A stretch of 64,000 bases of DNA from Bacteroidales bacterium (GTDB lineage: Bacteria > Bacteroidota > Bacteroidia > Bacteroidales > JAIOZK01), in assembly GCA_021738625.1 (NCBI GenBank), contig JAIPBS010000014.1, positions 1 to 64,000 of the forward strand. The letters run 5' to 3'. Of the stretch, positions 35,237-44,693 are shown piece after piece (position 1 is the stretch's first letter; each line of letters begins with the position of its first letter). Below the pieces are notes generated by a model. It was not told the origin of the DNA, made no database searches, and saw nothing but the letters and a program-made list of their open reading frames with translations. The translations under genes and the position numbers were made by a program.

Positions 35237-35803
35237 ATGAATTATTTTGAGATATTCTTGTTAACACTTGCCCTGTCGTTAGGTGTTTTTAAAATGCTGA
35301 GCGAAGCCGGTGTGGAATATTGTTTCACTTCCGGTGAACGCTTCAGGATTGCGATGGTGTTTGCTGTTTTCAAGGGAATCCTTATGTTGCTTGGTTTTTG
35401 GATCACGGGGCTTTTCCAGCAATGGCTCAGCGGTTCCGGCCATGTGATCATCATTGCCATTTTCCTCGTGCTTGGATTGAAGATCATCTTCGAATCCATT
35501 AAGCTCAAACCGGGTGAACGAACATACGATCTGAACAATGGCGTTATTCTTGTGCTGGCTGCACTGGCTGCAAATACGGATGGATTTATCGCGGGCATTG
35601 CATTTGCCTTTTCCGGTGTTGAAGCGGTAAATATTGCCGCATTGTTGTTTGGGTTTACCTTTTTGGTTTCCTGGAGTGGCCTGTATTATGGAAAAAAGAA
35701 AGGCAAAACATCGCAGTTTTCGCGCCCGGGTATTGCAGGTGGATTGCTGTTGCTGGGATATGCCTTATTTCTGTTGCTCGAACGAACGGGTAGCATCATT
35801 TAA
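35237..35803 (+). CDS. MntP-like small integral membrane protein (divergent)
   Basis: 188 residues with about six hydrophobic helices. The layout (two three-helix halves, LTLALSLGVF near the start and ALAANTDGFIAGIAFAF in the middle) resembles MntP-type manganese exporters and related DUF204 proteins. The first-half Asp of the MntP motif (LSMDAF) is replaced by Gly here, while the second-half Asp (NTDGF) is kept. Ion specificity should therefore not be assumed. The tight spacing after msrC and 12 bases before queD suggests cotranscription, with no obvious biochemical link. Confidence 0.6.
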   Translation: MNYFEIFLLTLALSLGVFKMLSEAGVEYCFTSGERFRIAMVFAVFKGILMLLGFWITGLFQQWLSGSGHVIIIAIFLVLGLKIIFESIKLKPGERTYDLNNGVILVLAALAANTDGFIAGIAFAFSGVEAVNIAALLFGFTFLVSWSGLYYGKKKGKTSQFSRPGIAGGLLLLGYALFLLLERTGSII

Positions 35804-35815
35804 CTGCAAACAATC

Positions 35816-36265
35816 ATGACTAAAATAAGACTTACAAAACAATTCAATTTTGAAATGGCCCACGCCCTGCTGGGTTACAACGGCCCCTGTAAAAATATAC
35901 ACGGTCATTCGTACGAGCTATTTGTTACGGTGATCGGCGAACCCATCGAATCCAAAAATTCACCCAAGAAAGGAATGGTGATTGATTTCAAGGATTTAAA
36001 AACCATCGTTAAAACTGAGGTCATCAGCCAGTTCGATCATGCCCTGGTGGTGAGCCATCATACCGATCAGCAACATATAAATGAGTTGAAAAGGAATTAC
36101 GAAAAGGTGAACGTAACGCCTTATCAGCCGACCACCGAAAACTACCTTATTGATTTTGCCAGACGCATTGGCGAGAAACTCCCCCGCAATGTGAAGTTGC
36201 ATAGCATGAAGCTGCGCGAAACCGTAACTTCCTATGCAGAATGGTATGCGGAGGATAACGAATAG
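35816..36265 (+). CDS. queD: 6-carboxy-5,6,7,8-tetrahydropterin synthase
   Basis: 149 residues of the 6-pyruvoyl-tetrahydropterin synthase/QueD fold. QueD converts 7,8-dihydroneopterin triphosphate to 6-carboxytetrahydropterin, an early step towards queuosine in tRNA. Zinc ligands His16 (EMAHAL), His29 and His31 (NIHGHSY), nucleophile Cys25 (GPCKN), Asp74-His75 (FDHAL) and Glu135 (LRET) are all visible. The length suits bacterial QueD. Other queuosine genes are not in the window, so a PTPS-related function cannot be excluded. Last gene of the msrC-led run; no clear terminator follows. Confidence 0.9.
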   Translation: MTKIRLTKQFNFEMAHALLGYNGPCKNIHGHSYELFVTVIGEPIESKNSPKKGMVIDFKDLKTIVKTEVISQFDHALVVSHHTDQQHINELKRNYEKVNVTPYQPTTENYLIDFARRIGEKLPRNVKLHSMKLRETVTSYAEWYAEDNE

Positions 36266-36330
36266 ATTCCAGATTTCAAATTCCGGATTCAGTTAATGAG
36301 AGATTAATTTGTGGAAAGAATGAGGTGAGG

Positions 36331-37902
36331 TTATATCTTCACCAGCTTTTCAACAAACGATCGTTTGTCTTCGGTGGTGATCCTGATAAAATAAATGCCT
36401 TTTTCGTAATTGGAGATATCCAGTGAGAGTTTCTTGTGTCCCTGGCCGGCAGTGTATTCCTGCCTGTAAACCTGACGACCTACCTGGTCGTAAACTTCCA
36501 TTTGGAAGGTGGTGTGTTTTTTGATGTTCAGATCAAGATAAGCCTTTGAGTTTGCGGGGTTGGGGTAGGGGCTTGTGGTCAGGCTGAGATATCCCGAATG
36601 TTCATCAATATCAAAGGGCACCTGTTTGTATCTGATCTCAATGATCATATTGTTGTGATGCAGATTGCCTGCGGCAATTTCTATTTCGTGCTGTGTGGAG
36701 GTGGCTCCGGCCATTTCGGCGTACATCAGGTAGTTGCCTTCCAATACATTGGTAAAGTCAAACTCCCCGGTTTCGTTGGTCATGAAACAATAGAACTCAT
36801 CATTATTTTGGTCCATCAGCATGATGGAGGCATCTATTGCCGGGGTGTTGCTGTCGGTTGAATCGACAATGATTGCACGGCCGTTGATGCTCCCGTTACC
36901 GTTCATAGCTCCACCTACGGGCATTAAATGAATATCATATACCCAACTGGTTGAATTGAGATTGATCATATTGGCATCTTCCCAGAACAAATTACTTTGA
37001 TAATAGGTGGGGGCATAATCAAAGTAATGTACAGAGTTTTTGGACGGGCATGCCCTGACAATGTAATCACCTTCTTCAACTGCATAGAAATAATAGAAGC
37101 CGAGGGTGTCGATTTTTGTGGTATCGACGGGGATCAGATAATTGCTGTCGTATTTATAAAGATAAACCTTTGCAGAATCAGTTGGAAAGTTATCCGCAAA
37201 AATGTGTCCGCCAAAATGATAATAATCGGATACTCCAACGGTCAGCTGTTTGGTAATGGAATCTTTACAACCCATGTTGGGGTAAAAGGAATTGGAAACG
37301 GTCAGGGTGACATCATAAATGCCTTTTTCATAATAATTGTGATCGGGATTTTGTTCTACCGCTGTATCGCCATCACCGAAGTTCCAGTGCCAGGTGACAA
37401 TCTCATCATTGAACTCATCATAGAACTTATACTTGTAGCGTTCGGGTTGAACCTCAACCAATTCGGCTCTAAAGTCCGGCTGGCAGTTGCCGTAGTCTTT
37501 CCGGCAAACGCTGAAATCCAGGGTGTAGTGGGTGTAGGCGATTTCATTGGCGAAAATTACCAGGTTGGTGTCAACCCTTTCATTATGGCAATCCTTGAGG
37601 TGAACAATAAAATGATTCTCGATATCATCCGTATGAATGGTCAGGTTATATATTCCCTGCTCATTGGTGTAAGTTTCCTGGTATATGTAATTTATAAAAT
37701 TATGGTAGGCCGTATCCGATTCGATAATCACTTTCTTATAAGCAATGGGTGTATTGGTTTGATTGTCAATCACCATGCCTGTAACATGGATCGGTCTGAT
37801 CTGAGCTTGCAGGGCAGAAACAACAAGCATCATTGCTGCCAGGAGGAGCATCCTGCCCGGAAGTCTTTTGATCTGCTTTAATATTTCTGTCTGTTTGTAC
37901 AT
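36331..37902 (-). CDS. T9SS cargo protein with CarboxypepD-like and PKD domains
   Basis: 523 residues. A signal peptide (LLLAAMMLVVSALQAQ) is followed by an Ig-like regulatory domain (about 38-130, VTGMVIDNQTNTPIAYKKV), a PKD domain (about 150-225, WHWNFGDGDTAVEQNPDHNY), further Ig-like domains (one around 232-300, another around 335-420) and a T9SS type A sorting domain (about 440-523: YPNPANSK, YDQVGRQVY, EKLVKI). Probably a surface adhesion or matrix protein. It starts 7 bases after the sigma-operon barrel gene, so it is likely under the same ECF sigma factor. Confidence 0.8.
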   Translation of the reverse strand: MYKQTEILKQIKRLPGRMLLLAAMMLVVSALQAQIRPIHVTGMVIDNQTNTPIAYKKVIIESDTAYHNFINYIYQETYTNEQGIYNLTIHTDDIENHFIVHLKDCHNERVDTNLVIFANEIAYTHYTLDFSVCRKDYGNCQPDFRAELVEVQPERYKYKFYDEFNDEIVTWHWNFGDGDTAVEQNPDHNYYEKGIYDVTLTVSNSFYPNMGCKDSITKQLTVGVSDYYHFGGHIFADNFPTDSAKVYLYKYDSNYLIPVDTTKIDTLGFYYFYAVEEGDYIVRACPSKNSVHYFDYAPTYYQSNLFWEDANMINLNSTSWVYDIHLMPVGGAMNGNGSINGRAIIVDSTDSNTPAIDASIMLMDQNNDEFYCFMTNETGEFDFTNVLEGNYLMYAEMAGATSTQHEIEIAAGNLHHNNMIIEIRYKQVPFDIDEHSGYLSLTTSPYPNPANSKAYLDLNIKKHTTFQMEVYDQVGRQVYRQEYTAGQGHKKLSLDISNYEKGIYFIRITTEDKRSFVEKLVKI

Positions 37903-37909
37903 TTCCGTC

Positions 37910-39286
37910 TTATTTCAGTTTAAACAACAGCCCAGCTCTTACGCCTACGGAATAAGGATGTTTTGTTGTTATGATGTCGCCTTTATAAGCCGAGTTCAGA
38001 TAATACCTCAGGGTCGGCTCAAGGGCAAATTCCATATTGTCGCTCAGTTTATATGAGATTCCGATGCCAACCAGCATCTGCCAGCTGGTATTGATCCTTT
38101 CCGGAACCTCTTTGTTGATGTTTACGATCGTGATATTGTCTTCAATCTCAGGTTCGGGTATGTTTTCACTCATCATCAGTGAAAGGTTTGGCCCGGCCAT
38201 AAAGGAGTAGTTCAGTTTGCTACCGCGAATCTCATATCCTACCATCAGGGGCACCTGCAGATAAGTGTATGTATTCTTTTCTTTCCTGATTGTAACATGC
38301 TGCACTGAATCAAACACTTCAACGGTTTTGGTGTGATAAGTGGGGACAATGCCCTGCTCGGTGCTATCGAATGTTACATCATACACATCCTGGTAAGTGC
38401 CCAGGAATTCCCATTTCTTGTAGTCGATGGTGTATTTTCCTTCGTCTTTGGCGATGGTAAAATCCACTCCGGTTTTGATGAAGAAACTTGATTTGTAATA
38501 TCTCAGGTCGATGCCGAAATTGTAGTTGCGGCTGCTGCTAACAGAGTCATCGGGATAGAAGGTGAATTCGGGATAAAGGAAAGCACCAAGTTTAAAGTTG
38601 GCAAGCGGATTGCTTTTAACCAATGGCTTTTCATCAAATTTAGCGTAGCTGATCCTGACGGGTTTTGTGTCGAGGTTTCGCGTGATCAGGGCCATGTTCC
38701 TTATAGAACTCAATCCCGGAAGGCTTATCTGCTGCAGTCCGCTGATGCGGTGTTCAAGATAGCGCTCGTTATAAAGCGGGTTTTCTTCTTTAATTTCAGT
38801 TTTTTCTGTTTCAGCTTTTTCTGCGATTTCTGTCTTTGGCGCATGGATGATTGGGTTGGAGTGCTCATCACCATTTGCAGGACCGGAACCAACAGGAGCC
38901 TCATTTGCCGTAATTGATTTCTCAGCAACGCTTTGCTGAGCGGCTTCGTTTTCTTCAATCCCGGAAACTGTTTCAGGATTATTTTGTTCAGGTATGCTTG
39001 TCTGGCTGATCAGGTTGTTATCGGTGATTTGCTCACTGGCAATCTGTTGGGTGGTATTATCCTGTAGCTGGTCGATTTGGTAAGAACTTCCTGTAAACAG
39101 GAACACAACCCCAAGTGAGATCAATACAATAGCAGAAAAGAAGACCATCTGAATAGAACCTGCTCCACCAAGGTTATCCGGCAGTCTGGTTTTAATTTTT
39201 TCCCAGAGTCCTTCCGGCGGATTTGGTTCGTAATCCTCGAACTTCTTTCTGAAAATCTCGTCAATATTTAAATATTGATCTTTCAC
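37910..39286 (-). CDS. Membrane-anchored anti-sigma-like N-terminus fused to outer-membrane-type barrel
   Basis: 458 residues. Residues 1-42 are a cytoplasmic-type segment (IDEIFRKKFEDYEPNPPEGLWEKI) seen in Bacteroidota proteins next to ECF sigma factors. One transmembrane helix follows (about 46-66, MVFFSAIVLISLGVVFLF), then a Gln/Glu-rich linker (about 70-175) and a C-terminal region with porin-like strands (about 215-458: LGAFLYPEFTFYP, FGIDLRYYKSSFFIKTGVDF, YSVGVRAGLLFKLK) resembling OMP_b-brl_2. The mix of an inner-membrane anchor and a barrel-type domain is odd, because no signal peptidase site is seen. The start is 4 bases after the sigma gene stop. Confidence 0.75.
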   Translation of the reverse strand: MKDQYLNIDEIFRKKFEDYEPNPPEGLWEKIKTRLPDNLGGAGSIQMVFFSAIVLISLGVVFLFTGSSYQIDQLQDNTTQQIASEQITDNNLISQTSIPEQNNPETVSGIEENEAAQQSVAEKSITANEAPVGSGPANGDEHSNPIIHAPKTEIAEKAETEKTEIKEENPLYNERYLEHRISGLQQISLPGLSSIRNMALITRNLDTKPVRISYAKFDEKPLVKSNPLANFKLGAFLYPEFTFYPDDSVSSSRNYNFGIDLRYYKSSFFIKTGVDFTIAKDEGKYTIDYKKWEFLGTYQDVYDVTFDSTEQGIVPTYHTKTVEVFDSVQHVTIRKEKNTYTYLQVPLMVGYEIRGSKLNYSFMAGPNLSLMMSENIPEPEIEDNITIVNINKEVPERINTSWQMLVGIGISYKLSDNMEFALEPTLRYYLNSAYKGDIITTKHPYSVGVRAGLLFKLK

Positions 39287-39290
39287 TTTT

Positions 39291-39824
39291 TTACTTTATT
39301 AATCCTTTTAATTTCTTTTGCAATGTTTGTCTTGCCCTTGATAATTGCGACTTTGATGTATTTTCTGATATATCCAGCAATTTTCCGATTTCTTTGTGCG
39401 TATAACCCTCGGTCACATTCAGGTTGAAAATAACCCGGTATCCGTCGGGAAGTTCATTGATGCAATCCAGCAATTCTTCTGCTGAAAGCTTTTCAATGGC
39501 TGAGACTTCCTGGCTGTTGGGCACTTCAATATCTGCAATATCCATTTCCTGATTAAGCTTCAGGTTTTTTCTGTAAAAATTAATGGCAGTATTGACAATG
39601 GTACGTCTGATCCAGCCCTCAAAAGAGCCTTCATTCCTGTAATCCTTTAAATGGGTAAATACCTTAATGAATCCTTCCTGCATGATGTCCTCAGCTTCCA
39701 TTGAGCTGCGGGCAAAGCGAAGACATACGCCAAACATTTTCGGCGCAAAGCGCGTGTACAATTCTTCCTGCGCTTTTTTGTCGTTTTTCAGACACCGTTT
39801 TATGAAGTCCCTGTCTGAACTCAT
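39291..39824 (-). CDS. ECF-type RNA polymerase sigma factor
   Basis: 177 residues. Region 2 (about 15-80) has LYTRFAPKMFGVCLRFA, EDIMQEGFIKVF and FEGWIRRTIVNTAI. Region 4 (about 115-172) has LPDGYRVIFNLNVTEGYTH and the helix-turn-helix KEIGKLLDISENTSKSQLSRAR. It heads a three-gene run with the anti-sigma/barrel fusion and a T9SS surface protein, so its regulon probably includes cell-surface functions. A -7-like box lies about 50 bp upstream. Confidence 0.93.
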   Translation of the reverse strand: MSSDRDFIKRCLKNDKKAQEELYTRFAPKMFGVCLRFARSSMEAEDIMQEGFIKVFTHLKDYRNEGSFEGWIRRTIVNTAINFYRKNLKLNQEMDIADIEVPNSQEVSAIEKLSAEELLDCINELPDGYRVIFNLNVTEGYTHKEIGKLLDISENTSKSQLSRARQTLQKKLKGLIK

Positions 39825-39876
39825 TAATTATCTGCAGGTGTTGTCTTTATTCGATTCTTAAATAAAACTTTTACCA

Positions 39877-39884
39877 CAAACTTA
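39877..39884 (-). promoter_or_regulatory. Probable -7 box of the second ECF-sigma operon
   Basis: Reads TAAGTTTG on the minus strand, fitting TAnnTTTG, and predicts a leader of about 46 bases. The rest of the 260-bp gap 39825-40084 shows nothing coding; a weak ATTGTT/AACAAT hairpin lies near 40060. Confidence 0.4.
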
Positions 39885-40084
39885 CGGGTAAAGTTACAAC
39901 AATTCCGTAATTCGTTGCAAAAAATAACAGAAATTTAACCCTGCAGCTACAAATTTGCTTAAAAAAGGGCATAATCCAACATTTCAAAGACCAATATTTG
40001 AATCAATCAATAGACACGAACTTGCCTTAAATGGTTGCATATAGTTGAAAATGGAAATTGTTTTTAACAATCCCTGGTTCAGGA

Positions 40085-43000
40085 TTAGAAGTATTTCTCT
40101 TTTATTTTTATCGCTCTAACCTTTGTCATGTAAAGGATGTGGTACATCGAGGGAACGACGATCAGGGTGAGCAGGGTGGCAAAGGCCAGACCGAAAATGA
40201 TGGTCCAGGACATGGGACCCCAGAAGGCCACAGTGTCGCCTCCCCAGTATATCTGCGGATCGAACTCTGTCAGCAAGGTGCTGAAGTTGATATTTAAACC
40301 AACAGCCAGAGGCAGCAAACCGAGAATGGTTGTGATGGCTGTAAGCAGCACCGGTCGCAACCTGGTTTTTCCTCCTTCCACAACACATTCGGTGGCGTCT
40401 TTCACAGGAAGCACTGCGTTTTCCTCATAATGCATTTCTTTGCGTTTTCTCTTTTTTAATAAGTCGATATAGTCGATCAACACAATGGCATTGTTTACCA
40501 CAACTCCTGCTAGTGAAACGATTCCGATGCCTGTCATGATCACGACAAAACTCATCTGGAAGGTGGCCAGGCCGCCGAATACGCCAATGGTACTAAAAAC
40601 CACACTGGCCATAATAATGAATGGTTTCACAACGGAATTGAATTGGGTAACCAGGATCACAATGATGATGCTCAGGGCGATCAGCATGGCTTTGGAAAGA
40701 AATGCCATGGCCTCGGCCTGCTCTTCCTGCTCCCCGGTGAATTCATAACGATACCCTTCGGGGAATTCAAAATTGGCCAAAAGCGATTTGAGCTGTTCGT
40801 TGATTTCATTGGCATTGAAGCCCTCTATCACATTTGAATAAATGGTAACCACTCTGTTAAGATCTTTTCGTTGAACTGCACCATAGGTTGTACTGTATTC
40901 AATATCGGCAACCGCACTGATGGGTACCTGTATGATCCGCCCTGTTGAGGGGCTTCTAAAGGTGATTCTCTGGTTGAGCAGTGAGGTCACATCATAACGA
41001 TACTCATTTTGCATACGCAATTGAATGGGATACTCGTTCTCGCCTTGTTTGTAATCGGAGATATCTTTTCCGAAAAGCGCTGTCCGGATGGCCATAGCAA
41101 TTTGAGCGGTGGAAAGGCCAAATCTTCTGGCACGGTCACGATCGACATGAACAATGATTTCGGGTTTACCCACTTCCAGATCGATGTTCAGGCCTTCGAT
41201 ACCCGGTATATTTTGCTTTTCAATATATGCCTGCACCGAGTCGGCCAGGGTGATGAGCTGGTCGAATTCCTTGCCCTGTATTTCCAGGTTGATGGGTTTG
41301 CCTGCCGGGGGGCCCTCGTTTTGTTTTTCCACGGAAACCTTTGCACCCGGAATGCTTCCAACAAAAGCATTGGTGAATTCCTTCATGATGTTAACGGTGT
41401 TTATTCCCTCACGGTATTCGTATTCAACAAAGCTCACGGTGGTCAATCCCCGGTTTGGACCGCCGCTTCGACCGCTGAATCCTTCGTTTTCCCCTACTGC
41501 TCCTTTTCCCACGATGGTTTGCACGGATTTGGTTATGCTAGTGTCTTCTCCCAGGATTCCGAATACCTCCTTCTCAATGTCCTTCATCAGAGAGTCAGTT
41601 ACTTCAATATCGGTGCCGATGGGCAATTCCACCAAAATATTGATATACTCCGGGTCTGTAGAAGGAAAGAAGACCATTTTCGGATTGGTGCCGAAATAAA
41701 AACCAATGGTCAGTATCAATAGTAATATGGTGGTGCCAAATACCAGGTAGGGGTTTCGTTTTCTAAGCAAAAACCGCAATAATCCTGTATAGTAAAATTC
41801 AAGCTTTACCAGGAATACATCCTGGAACCATCTGGATAGATCATATAAAAACAGGATATTCATAAGTCCAATAAGGCCGAAAATGATCAGAAGGCTTGCA
41901 ATCACGTTCACCCCGAGCAGGATCATCAGGCCGGCCATAGCCAGCATGGAAACGGCAATGGTGAAAAGTTTAGGTTTGTTGAGCTTACGGTTTTTATCCT
42001 CAACTTTTATGAAAGTGGATGAAAACACCGGGATGATCACCAGGGCAACGAACAGCGATGAGGTCAGCACAATGATCAGGGTCATAGGGAGGTATTTCAT
42101 GAACTCACCCATCAGGCCTTCCCAGAAGATCAAAGGGAAAAATGCGGCCAGGGTGGTCATGGTGGAAGTTATAATGGGCATGGCAATTTCTCCGACAGCA
42201 TTTTTTGCTGCTTCCCATTTGGTATAGCCTTTATCCACAAAGCGGTAAATGTTTTCGACCACCACAATGGCATTGTCGACCAGCATCCCCAGGGCCAGGA
42301 TTAGAGAAAACAGCACGATCATATTCACCTGGAAATCCGACAGGCTCATGATCAGGAAGGAAATAAACATGGACATGGGAATGGCGCTGCCCACGAACAG
42401 GGCATTGCGTGTTCCGAGGAACAGGTACAGGATAAGGATCACAAAGATCACTCCCATGAAAATACTGTTCTCCAGGTTGCTCAGCTGTTTTCTGACCATA
42501 TCCGACTGGTCGTTGGTGATGGTGATGTTGAGGTTTTCGGGCAGGGCATTCGATTTAACGGCCTCATCCTTGATTTGTAAAACTTTGTCGGTGGCTGATA
42601 AAAGGTTTTCGCCGCTTTTTTTGATGATCTGCAAGGTAACAACGGGGTCCTGGTTCAGACGGGCAAAACTTTCCGCTTCTTCAAAACCGTAAGTTACCTC
42701 TGCCAGATCTTTCAGGTGTACAATGTTGCCATTTTCATATTTCACAATGATGTTCCTGATCTCATCCATGTTGGTGAACTCCCCGATTGTTCTGATGGTT
42801 CGGCGGGTTCCGTCAAGTTTGACTTCTCCGCCCGAGATAGAGAGGTTTTCGGAGGTGATGGCTTGTTCAATGTCGTTGAAACTTAATTCGAAGGCGGCCA
42901 TTTTGAAGGGATTAACGTGGATTTTCACCTCCCTTTCATTCAAGCCGGTGACCTCCACTTTTGAAACCTCGTACACCGTTTCCATTTCATCTTCCAGGTA

Positions 43001-43513
43001 TTCTGCATAGGTCTTCAATTCATTAATGCTGTAGTCACCCGAAAGGTTAATATTCAGAATAGGAAATTCTGAAAGGTCTATGTCGGTCACCATGGGATCT
43101 TCCGGCAGGTCGTCGGGCAATTCACTCATGGCTTTGTCGACGGCATCTTTTACCTCACGTGTGGCGTCGTCGATGTCTGTGCCTGTGGTAAACTCGACAA
43201 AAATAACGGAAACATCCTGCTGCGAAGTAGAGGTGATCTCTTTTACTCCGCGTATGGTTTCGATTTCCTTCTCCAGGGGGCGTGTAACCAAGTTCTCCAT
43301 ATCCACCGGTGGATTGCCCGGATATAGTGTTTGCACTAAAATTGTAGGATAATAGATTTCGGGAAACAATTCCTTGGGCAGGGAGCGGTATGAATAGATT
43401 CCGAATGCGATTAAAACGATCGCGAAAAGAAATACCGTATTCTTGTTTTTCAATGCCCAGGTGGTAAGCTTAAATTCTCTTACCACTTTTTCATCATTCG
43501 TTTGATTTTCCAT
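40085..43513 (-). CDS. RND-family efflux pump inner-membrane transporter (AcrB/MexB type)
   Basis: 1142 residues. Proton-driven export of hydrophobic compounds across the cell envelope as the inner-membrane part of a tripartite pump. Twelve transmembrane helices are expected: one at about 27-45, a block at about 350-550, then the mirrored half. Porter-domain motifs are present (YPGNPPVDMENLVTRPLE, and a second-half region with DRDRARRFGLS). The proton-relay position is Asp413 in LGMLVDNAIVVVENIYR; AcrB has Asp-Asp here, this protein Asp-Asn, as is common in this branch. The metal-type DAA motif of CusA is absent. Genes for the adaptor, the TolC-like channel and two TetR regulators lie upstream in the same direction. 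Confidence 0.95.
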   Translation of the reverse strand: MENQTNDEKVVREFKLTTWALKNKNTVFLFAIVLIAFGIYSYRSLPKELFPEIYYPTILVQTLYPGNPPVDMENLVTRPLEKEIETIRGVKEITSTSQQDVSVIFVEFTTGTDIDDATREVKDAVDKAMSELPDDLPEDPMVTDIDLSEFPILNINLSGDYSINELKTYAEYLEDEMETVYEVSKVEVTGLNEREVKIHVNPFKMAAFELSFNDIEQAITSENLSISGGEVKLDGTRRTIRTIGEFTNMDEIRNIIVKYENGNIVHLKDLAEVTYGFEEAESFARLNQDPVVTLQIIKKSGENLLSATDKVLQIKDEAVKSNALPENLNITITNDQSDMVRKQLSNLENSIFMGVIFVILILYLFLGTRNALFVGSAIPMSMFISFLIMSLSDFQVNMIVLFSLILALGMLVDNAIVVVENIYRFVDKGYTKWEAAKNAVGEIAMPIITSTMTTLAAFFPLIFWEGLMGEFMKYLPMTLIIVLTSSLFVALVIIPVFSSTFIKVEDKNRKLNKPKLFTIAVSMLAMAGLMILLGVNVIASLLIIFGLIGLMNILFLYDLSRWFQDVFLVKLEFYYTGLLRFLLRKRNPYLVFGTTILLLILTIGFYFGTNPKMVFFPSTDPEYINILVELPIGTDIEVTDSLMKDIEKEVFGILGEDTSITKSVQTIVGKGAVGENEGFSGRSGGPNRGLTTVSFVEYEYREGINTVNIMKEFTNAFVGSIPGAKVSVEKQNEGPPAGKPINLEIQGKEFDQLITLADSVQAYIEKQNIPGIEGLNIDLEVGKPEIIVHVDRDRARRFGLSTAQIAMAIRTALFGKDISDYKQGENEYPIQLRMQNEYRYDVTSLLNQRITFRSPSTGRIIQVPISAVADIEYSTTYGAVQRKDLNRVVTIYSNVIEGFNANEINEQLKSLLANFEFPEGYRYEFTGEQEEQAEAMAFLSKAMLIALSIIIVILVTQFNSVVKPFIIMASVVFSTIGVFGGLATFQMSFVVIMTGIGIVSLAGVVVNNAIVLIDYIDLLKKRKRKEMHYEENAVLPVKDATECVVEGGKTRLRPVLLTAITTILGLLPLAVGLNINFSTLLTEFDPQIYWGGDTVAFWGPMSWTIIFGLAFATLLTLIVVPSMYHILYMTKVRAIKIKEKYF

Positions 43514-43531
43514 GAAAAGCCTGCATTATGC

Positions 43532-44674
43532 TTATTCAACATCCTCTTTAACATACACTTCCGAACCATTTGAAACCTGGTTGAATCCGGCTATGATCAC
43601 TTCCATGCCCGGTCGCAAACCTTTTGTAATAAGCGTTTTATTGTTGTAGGACCGGCCTGTTTCAATATATTTTTTTTCGGCCACTGCAGTTTCGTTTTTA
43701 TCATCAAGTACATAAAGGTATTTACCGGTCAGGTCTTCTTTAACAACAATAGAAGGTACGACAATAGCCGAATCAGCTGTGTAATCGTTGATCTTTGTGA
43801 TGGCCACCATATTGGGTTTGTATCTTTCGTTCACGTTATCAATTTTCAGCTCCACCTTAAAGGTCCTGTTGTCCGGTTCGATTACATTTCCAATTCGGTG
43901 AATGGGCACGGTCATATGCTTTCCGGGGTATGAAGGAAAGCTCAGCCGCACGCTGTCCCCTTTGCTGATGTTTGGAAGGTATCTCTCCGATATGTCTATA
44001 TTCACATATAACTTATCCAGGTTGATGACCTGCATCATTTGCATGCCGGGTGTTGCCAGTTCCCCTTCTTTCTGGAAAATCTGATCCACAATTCCGTGGA
44101 TGGGGGAACGAATGATCGACATTTCCATTTGAGCCCGGAGAGTTTGCAATTTATTTTCCAGCGATTCCTTATTGGTTTTGGCTTCCAGGTACTGGATCTC
44201 GGAACCAATGTTTTTTTCCTTCCAAAGAGTTTTTTGTTTTTTATAAACCGTGGTCGCCAGTTCAAGAGAAGTTTCCACTTCTTCGATGGTGCTTTCGGTT
44301 ACGCTGGTATTCAGCCTGGCAAGCAGTTGTCCTTGCTTTACCTGGTCGCCTTCATCAACATAGATCTCTTTGATTTGACCGCCCATTTCAGGGCTGATAT
44401 ATGCTTCTTCAACAGCTTCAACCACTCCGCTCGACTCAAAAAAGTGCCTGAAGGTTTGTGGTTTAAGTTTTTGTGTTTTTACCGGGATCAGGTCTTTCAA
44501 ACTATCCTCTCCAACATATCCGGCCAGTTCATTTTCCAGCGTATGGATTTCTTTTTTCAGATTATTCAACTCTACCTTTTTGGCCTTGATCTCTTCCCTG
44601 ATCTCGCTTTCGCTTTCGCTTCCGCTGCAGGAAACCATAAAGGCAACAACTAAAATGATCAATACTCTTTTCAT
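43532..44674 (-). CDS. RND efflux periplasmic adaptor lipoprotein (HlyD/AcrA type)
   Basis: 380 residues. The lipoprotein signal ends in MVSC (Cys16). A coiled-coil hairpin and lipoyl half-motifs follow (ISPEMGGQIKEIYVDEGDQVKQGQLLARLN and IRSPIHGIVDQIFQKEGELATPGM, cited by ends ISPEMGG and LATPG). A beta-barrel region (INLDKLYVNIDISERYL) and a membrane-proximal domain complete the AcrA layout. There is an extra N-terminal coiled coil (about 22-55, REEIKAKKVELNNLKKEI) that typical AcrA proteins lack. It bridges the RND pump and the TolC-like channel. The stop is 18 bp before the pump gene start. Confidence 0.93.
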   Translation of the reverse strand: MKRVLIILVVAFMVSCSGSESESEIREEIKAKKVELNNLKKEIHTLENELAGYVGEDSLKDLIPVKTQKLKPQTFRHFFESSGVVEAVEEAYISPEMGGQIKEIYVDEGDQVKQGQLLARLNTSVTESTIEEVETSLELATTVYKKQKTLWKEKNIGSEIQYLEAKTNKESLENKLQTLRAQMEMSIIRSPIHGIVDQIFQKEGELATPGMQMMQVINLDKLYVNIDISERYLPNISKGDSVRLSFPSYPGKHMTVPIHRIGNVIEPDNRTFKVELKIDNVNERYKPNMVAITKINDYTADSAIVVPSIVVKEDLTGKYLYVLDDKNETAVAEKKYIETGRSYNNKTLITKGLRPGMEVIIAGFNQVSNGSEVYVKEDVE

Positions 44675-44693
44675 TTCAACTAGAGGTTATACG

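Noticed and set aside
36997-37881. A 294-codon open frame antisense to the PKD/T9SS protein
   Set aside because: Its composition mirrors the real gene on the other strand and it has no start context or known domain.
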